NCBI GenBank assembly: GCA_947499565.1 | Contig: CANMOV010000005.1 | Coordinates: 118,891-182,890, forward strand | Source: an uncultured Croceitalea sp. | GTDB lineage: Bacteria; Bacteroidota; Bacteroidia; Flavobacteriales; Flavobacteriaceae | DNA: 64,000 bases | Reading direction: 5' to 3' | Part shown: positions 59,984 to 64,000 of the stretch, piece after piece | Layout of the letters: each line of letters opens with the position of its first letter | How positions within the stretch are numbered: the first letter of the stretch is position 1 | The notes under the pieces: generated by a model | Database searches by the model: none | What the model was told of the DNA's origin: nothing | Seen by the model: the letters and a program-made list of their open reading frames with translations, nothing else | Made by a program: the position numbers and the translations under genes

Positions 59984-60541
59984 ATGGAAAGAATACTACA
60001 ACCATGGCCTTGGTATGTATCAGGGCCTTTAATTGCTTTAATCATGGCAATTTTAATGCTATTAGGCAAGCGTTTTGGAATGTCCTCAAATCTAAGAACA
60101 CTATGCAGTGTTGCTGGTGGAGGTAAGGCTGCGGAGTTGTTCCGATTTGACTGGAAAGCACAGCGCTGGAACCTAATTGTGGCTATGGGAGCAGTAATAG
60201 GTGGTTACATAGCTATTAATTTTTTAAGTGGCGATACGGCAGTTGCTATAAATGAAAACACTGTCGAAGCATTAAAAGAACTTGGCGTTAAAGATGGTGG
60301 AAAAGAATATATGCCATCTCTATTATTTGGTGTAGAAGCATTTTCTAGTATAAAAACATTAGGATTGTTACTTATTGGAGGATTTTTGGTAGGTTTTGGT
60401 GCTAGATACGCCGGGGGATGCACCTCAGGTCATGCGATATCAGGATTAAGTAATCTGCAATTACCATCTCTAATTGCAGTTATTGGTTTTTTTGCAGGGG
60501 GTTTATTGATGGTACATTTTATTTTCCCTTTAATTTTTTAG
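59984..60541 (+). CDS. YeeE/YedE family sulfur transporter half
   Basis: The 185-aa membrane protein has about five helices and the signature GFGARYAGGCTSGHAISGLS (about 137-156), whose Cys relays thiosulfate or persulfide sulfur in TsuA-like proteins. It is paired with the next gene (4-bp gap), so the two halves probably make one transporter. Confidence 0.88.
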   Translation: MERILQPWPWYVSGPLIALIMAILMLLGKRFGMSSNLRTLCSVAGGGKAAELFRFDWKAQRWNLIVAMGAVIGGYIAINFLSGDTAVAINENTVEALKELGVKDGGKEYMPSLLFGVEAFSSIKTLGLLLIGGFLVGFGARYAGGCTSGHAISGLSNLQLPSLIAVIGFFAGGLLMVHFIFPLIF

Positions 60542-60545
60542 TGTT

Positions 60546-60959
60546 ATGCGAAGTGTAATTTATTTAGTGGTAGGGGTCTTTTTTGGGATTGTTATGTTCA
60601 AATCTGAGGCTGCCTCTTGGTTTAGAATATATGAGATGTTCAGATTCGACACTTTTCATATGTATGGAATTATTGGCTCTGCCTTGTTTATAGGAGTGAT
60701 TTTCACCCAATGGATTAAAAAAGCAGGAACAAAATCAGTTTTTGGAGAGAAGATTATAATTGCAGCTAAGGAAAAATCTTTTGCACGTTATGCACTAGGC
60801 GGAATATTATTTGGTTTAGGTTGGGCATTAGCTGGTGCTTGTCCAGGACCTATGTATACCTTATTAGGAGCCGGCTTTTTACCTATTCTTATTGTAATTA
60901 TTGGCGCACTTTTAGGAACATTTTGTTATGGTTTGTTAAAAAAGCGATTACCTCATTAG
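60546..60959 (+). CDS. YeeE/YedE (DUF6691-type) second half-transporter
   Basis: The 137-aa membrane protein has four helices (about 4-21, 38-54, 76-99, 108-128) and the motif ALAGACPGPMYTLLGAG (about 95-111), the counterpart of the Cys motif in the preceding half. The pair is found next to rhodanese and MBL-rhodanese genes in many bacteria. It ends the sulfur operon. The 274-bp stretch downstream to 61233 has no gene. Confidence 0.87.
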   Translation: MRSVIYLVVGVFFGIVMFKSEAASWFRIYEMFRFDTFHMYGIIGSALFIGVIFTQWIKKAGTKSVFGEKIIIAAKEKSFARYALGGILFGLGWALAGACPGPMYTLLGAGFLPILIVIIGALLGTFCYGLLKKRLPH

Positions 60960-61233
60960 GGTCCATTTTTTAATTAAAAATGCCACTATGCATTTCAATG
61001 AAAATTGATCAATTCGAATGATTTTTCTAGGCAACATTTAGAAAAATTGTACCTGCCTGCCTGTAGGCTGGTCGAGAATCAGAATTTTTAGATTAAAAAC
61101 TTTTTCCTCTGAATAAAACTCCAATATATATCGGTCAAAAGGTGTTTTTTACATCACATAGGGACTTTATGACCTTAAAACGAGTATTTAGTACGCAAAC
61201 AAAAGTATCGTTTTAGCTTTGTAAGCGAATTAG

Positions 61234-61677
61234 ATGGGTCCCCAAATCATCCAACAAAAGCTTATGCAACGTAACATCTGTATTATCGATGATGATTTAG
61301 TATCACAATTTGCTACCCGCTATTGTATAGAACAGTATAGTGAGAACTTTGCTATTTCGACATGTGCAGACGCGGAAGAGGCCTTAGTGGTACTATCCGA
61401 ATTGATACTTCAAAATAAAGAACTCCCTGATATTATTTTTCTGGATTTAATAATGGGAGATATGAATGGTTGGGAGTTTCTAGATAACCTAAAAAAACTT
61501 TCTAAGGGCAAGAAATTGCCAGAAATATATGTTTTATCTGCCTTTGTAAATTCGAAAGATAGGGCAATAGCTAAAGAGCATGCGTTAATCGATGGTTATA
61601 TAGATAAACCACTTTCTAGAAATAGTTTGGATAAGATTTTTGCAGCTAAGACGAATAGTGAATCTTCTTCTATGTAG
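61234..61677 (+). CDS. Stand-alone response regulator receiver
   Basis: The 147-aa receiver domain has acidic pocket D19-D21 (CIIDDD), phosphoacceptor D71 (IIFLDLIMGDMNGW) and Lys in YIDKPLSRN. No output domain. ATG 61264 (MQRNICIIDDD) is an equally likely start and is the usual form in Flavobacteriia. The stop codon lies inside the first att-like repeat at 61673-61690, so the element integrated right at the gene's end. Confidence 0.85.
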   Translation: MGPQIIQQKLMQRNICIIDDDLVSQFATRYCIEQYSENFAISTCADAEEALVVLSELILQNKELPDIIFLDLIMGDMNGWEFLDNLKKLSKGKKLPEIYVLSAFVNSKDRAIAKEHALIDGYIDKPLSRNSLDKIFAAKTNSESSSM

Positions 61678-61690
61678 CCCCGGCAAGAAT
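61673..61690 (-). repeat. tRNA-3'-like att sequence, copy 1
   Basis: The 18-bp TGTAGCCCCGGCAAGAAT is repeated at 61767-61784. It overlaps the response regulator stop codon. On the minus strand it reads like a tRNA 3' end. Confidence 0.55.
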
Positions 61691-61766
61691 TATTTCGACA
61701 GGCTCAATATAGACTTCGATTCAAAAGCTTTGCTTTTCCATACTTCGTATGATTGCGTGTCTACTT

Positions 61767-61790
61767 TGTAGCCCCGGCAAGAATCGAACC
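61767..61790 (-). repeat. tRNA-3'-like att sequence, copy 2
   Basis: The minus strand carries a T-loop sequence GGTTCGATTC followed by TTGCCGGGGCTACA, as at the 3' end of a tRNA (Arg-type by resemblance). The rest of the cloverleaf is missing. A complete tRNA is expected at the far end of the element, beyond 64000. Confidence 0.6.
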
Positions 61791-61967
61791 TTTCCCTTAG
61801 ACTCCTTTATTTAAAAGACTTTCAGTTTTTTAAGATTTTCAATGTTGACGATTTGTGAACTTTTTTGATGACTATACTTTCGTAATTATAAATGTAGTCA
61901 AAAGAACCTAAATGGGATAAATTTCATTTAGAACTAGAAACTTTCCCAAATCTTACCTTTGAACTTT

Positions 61968-62037
61968 GCGCGTGGATCCTGTTCTAATTTTATAGTGTTC
62001 GGGAAGATAAGCGTCAAGTAAAATTGGAACAGGGCGC
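61968..62037 (+). repeat. Conserved hairpin element, copy B
   Basis: A 70-nt unit of the same length and layout as copy A: GCGC, arm CCTGTTCTAATTTTA (61978-61992), loop containing GTTCGGGAAGATAAGCGT, arm TAAAATTGGAACAGG (62019-62033), GCGC. It lies directly behind the last gene of the mob operon. Confidence 0.7.
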
Positions 62038-62040
62038 ATT

Positions 62041-62421
62041 CTACTTTTGATTTTGGAACTCTATTTTTTGCTCCTCATGAAGTATTACTTCTTTTTTGTT
62101 TTGCACTACTTGGAAACTTAAATAACCGATAACAATGATTAGCATTATTAGTGCAGATAAAAAGAGTACCAACAACCATTTCAGAATAAGCTTTGCTCGT
62201 TTAAGCTTTTGGTTGATTTCATTCAGTCGCTGTTGATTTTGTGATTGAATCTGTTCCAGTTTTCTGAAGTGTTCTTTTATGTGGTATTCTATATTGGAAG
62301 TATCCGCTTTCACCTTTACCTCATTTAGGTTTTTTGAAAGACTCGCTAACTTTTTAATTGACTTTTGAAAACTATTGATTTCGTCCGTCAACAGTTCCAT
62401 TATTTCATCCATTTTTTTCAT
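62041..62421 (-). CDS. Coiled-coil membrane protein of the mob operon (DUF6730-like)
   Basis: The 126-aa protein has a long helical, Gln/Lys/Glu-rich region (about 1-75, coiled coil) and one membrane helix (about 79-104, ILKWLLVLFLSALIMLIIVIGYL), then a charged tail. It follows the relaxase gene by 12 bp and is a regular partner of relaxase genes in flavobacterial elements. It may link the relaxosome to the membrane (inference). Confidence 0.7.
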   Translation of the reverse strand: MKKMDEIMELLTDEINSFQKSIKKLASLSKNLNEVKVKADTSNIEYHIKEHFRKLEQIQSQNQQRLNEINQKLKRAKLILKWLLVLFLSALIMLIIVIGYLSFQVVQNKKEVILHEEQKIEFQNQK

Positions 62422-62433
62422 AACATTCTCTTT

Positions 62434-63303
62434 TTAAATTCCCATTCCCAGATCAATTACCTTCTTAATTGTTTTCTTTACTATTCGCTTCGCTAATACT
62501 GTGGCGATATTGGTGCTAAGTTGAACCGCTTTTCCTTCAAGTTTCATCGTTGGTATGTTTTGTTTGGTTATTCCTTTATTTCTGTTATTTGAAATTTGAA
62601 AGATTATTTTTCCTCCCGACATGGAACGATGAACTTCACTTCCCTTTAGGTTCTGTCCTTTGTACTCAAATCGAAAGCCCTGAAGCTTGTTTTGTTTGTT
62701 TATACTTGGGATTACTTTGATGTTCTTTTCTTTCATCAGTTTGATATAGGCATCCAGGCTTTTCGGTCTTTCAGTTTTTATTAACTCCTCATGTGTTTGT
62801 TTTATCTCGTTTCTTTTCTGTTTGATTTGGTAAAGTCTTTGGTGCTGGATGTCCCTTGCATTGGTCAGTCCCATTTCCCTTGCTACTTCATAAGCTTTCT
62901 GTTGGCTTCTTTTTCCAATAAAGCTGTCCTTATATGTCTTTCCATCAAATCCTACCCTGTTTACATATAAATGGATATGGACGTGTTCTTTGTTCCGATG
63001 TACAAAAGCGATTGCCTGTCTTTCTTTCAAGTCCATTGCCTTAATGAATTTTTTTGTGAGTTCCTTCAACTCTTGTTTGGATAGTCTTTTGCCATCTTCA
63101 ATACTTGGACTTAAAACAAAGCTTAAAGTGTTTCTTTGTGTTCTTTGGTTCTGCGATTGGATGATTTTGAACTCTTCTGTTATCTCTTTGGGATTCTCCC
63201 CAGCCAAATGTTGGCTATGGATAATCTCTGCATCCTTCTCTTGGTTCCAACCATAAGAGATGGAAGCCTTGGTGTGTGATATGGATTTTCCCTTTCCTAT
63301 CAT
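62434..63303 (-). CDS. Relaxase / mobilisation nuclease
   Basis: The 289-aa HUH endonuclease nicks DNA at the transfer origin. The metal-binding motif HVHIHLYVNR (H107, H109, H111) is clear, preceded by AFVHRNKE. The N-terminus MIGKGKSISHTKASISYGWN holds a Tyr (residue 17) suited as the nucleophile. It is the short Bacteroidetes-type MobA/MobB protein. It overlaps mobC by 4 bp. Confidence 0.9.
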   Translation of the reverse strand: MIGKGKSISHTKASISYGWNQEKDAEIIHSQHLAGENPKEITEEFKIIQSQNQRTQRNTLSFVLSPSIEDGKRLSKQELKELTKKFIKAMDLKERQAIAFVHRNKEHVHIHLYVNRVGFDGKTYKDSFIGKRSQQKAYEVAREMGLTNARDIQHQRLYQIKQKRNEIKQTHEELIKTERPKSLDAYIKLMKEKNIKVIPSINKQNKLQGFRFEYKGQNLKGSEVHRSMSGGKIIFQISNNRNKGITKQNIPTMKLEGKAVQLSTNIATVLAKRIVKKTIKKVIDLGMGI

Positions 63304-63596
63304 TTATTGAAGTTGTAAAGATGGTTTCGTATTTCATTGGCCAAGTCTTCTACTTCTTTGGAAAGCTTTGGGTTCCTTTTCTTGAACATATTGCTTATCC
63401 GTTTAAAGTTGTTCTTGTACTTGACCAACAGGGCATAACGTTCCAATTGTTCTGGGGTCAAACGTTCGATAATATTATGGCCAAAAGCGGAACTACGGCA
63501 ATATTCGGATAGGGAAAGTCCAGCTCGTTTTGCTTTGAGCTTGAGCATCTTTTTTTCATAGATGCTACACCGGAACTGGATGAACTCCCTTTTCAT
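63300..63596 (-). CDS. mobC: Relaxosome accessory protein MobC
   Basis: ATG 63596 (MKREFIQFRCSIYEKK) is preferred, giving 98 aa with the ribbon-helix-helix MobC domain: FIQFRCSIYEKKMLKLKAKRAGLSLSEYCRSSAFGHNI, then a helical C-terminus. The longer frame from 63680 adds a non-matching stretch. MobC binds the transfer origin and helps the relaxase nick it. Confidence 0.85.
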   Translation of the reverse strand: MKREFIQFRCSIYEKKMLKLKAKRAGLSLSEYCRSSAFGHNIIERLTPEQLERYALLVKYKNNFKRISNMFKKRNPKLSKEVEDLANEIRNHLYNFNK

Positions 63597-63844
63597 TTTC
63601 TTTTTTTCTTTTGCGACCTTCGGGAGAAAAAGCAAGATTGTCATGACAATGACACATCTTGAATTGACTCTCAACTTCAAAGTAGCCTTAAAGTCAAATG
63701 AGAATAAAAAGTGCCAATATTTTAACTAGAAAAGAGGAGTTCTTTTAGAATAAGTTCAATGAAAGAAAAGATTCAATGTGATTTTAAAAAAGAGAATGTC
63801 TAGTCTAAGATAAAAGACTACTATAAAACAAAATACCAACATAT

Positions 63845-63913
63845 GCGCCCTATTTGATTTTTGATTTACGCTTATCTACCGGAACACTATAAAAATCAAA
63901 CAGGTTCCTGCGC
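63845..63913 (-). repeat. Conserved hairpin element, copy C, inverted
   Basis: The minus-strand unit has GCGC, arm CCTGTTTGATTTTTA, loop containing TAGTGTTCCGGTAGATAAGCGT, and the right arm with AATCAAATAGG, GCGC. It lies upstream of mobC, a usual position of a transfer origin. An 8-bp inverted repeat TGGTAAGT/ACTTACCA (63924-63931, 63941-63948) adjoins it. Confidence 0.7.
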
Positions 63914-64000
63914 AGCTAAGTCCTGGTAAGTATTCTATGGACTTACCAAATAAAATATGAACTTTTTTAGCTATTATTTTTCCTTCAACCCACCCTGTCT

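Larger units (their letters stand above)
61767..64000. mobile_element. Left end of a second mobilisable integrative element
   Basis: The element starts at the tRNA-3'-like att and contains MobC, a relaxase, a coiled-coil membrane protein and two inverted copies of the hairpin element. It continues past the window. For a minus-strand tRNA a partial 3' copy is expected at the low-coordinate end, as seen. Confidence 0.65.

Noticed and set aside
61767-61790. Complete tRNA gene on the minus strand
   Set aside because: Only the T-loop and 3' acceptor part are present; the 5' half of the T-stem does not pair and no anticodon arm follows.

Overview
The window is AT-rich DNA from a member of the Bacteroidetes, almost certainly a marine Flavobacteriaceae (Maribacter/Zobellia/Arenibacter-like). 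Signs are the TAnnTTTG-type promoter elements, fused CcoNO, DUF6090/DUF2141/DUF4097/DUF6607 proteins, HmuY, and a RpoD-type sigma factor of about 288 aa. No rRNA or CRISPR array is visible.

Layout. 1-16.9 kb is chromosomal backbone: a FAD oxidoreductase, three tandem DUF6090 membrane proteins, an S9 peptidase, small secreted proteins, an ECF sigma/anti-sigma/DUF4097 operon, feoAB with a Cys-rich partner, a SCO protein and RseP. 17.06-28.9 kb is an integrative island of about 11.8 kb in the 3' end of a tRNA-Asn gene. It has a 43-bp direct repeat at its ends, a tyrosine integrase, and identical 22-bp tandem integrase-arm-like repeats near both ends. Its cargo is a cold-shock protein, an SPFH/prohibitin protein, an accessory RpoD-like sigma factor, an AraC regulator, and a compact operon (cupin, small beta protein, DUF1611/DgcN-like, alanine/ornithine-racemase-like, VanX-like dipeptidase) that looks like an uncharacterised D-amino-acid or peptidoglycan-fragment pathway.

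29-43 kb is a microaerobic respiration locus: hemN, two Usp genes, the cbb3 oxidase operon with its assembly genes, the CcoI copper ATPase and an Fnr regulator. Sites of the form TGA-N6-TCA, each 23 nt upstream of a -7 element, connect all of these units. 43-48 kb carries divergent haem/iron uptake genes (HmuY, TonB receptor; DUF6607, FMN-binding protein, membrane protein). 48-51 kb holds a sterol-desaturase-like gene and a toxin/immunity-like insertion flanked by about 100-bp direct repeats.

51-61 kb is a sulfur-oxidation locus: a two-domain sulfurtransferase, sulfite-oxidase-type molybdoenzyme with cytochrome c, SulP transporter, persulfide-dioxygenase-like MBL-rhodanese protein, a rhodanese lipoprotein and two YeeE/YedE proteins. 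A second Crp/Fnr regulator lies among them. A different dyad (consensus TGTAAC-N4-GTTACA) occurs four times in front of these units with the same geometry as the Fnr sites. From about 61.77 kb a second integrative element begins (tRNA-3'-like att, MobC, relaxase, coiled-coil membrane protein) and runs off the right edge. A roughly 70-nt conserved hairpin element occurs on both sides of its mob genes and once in the relaxase-less tRNA-Asn island.
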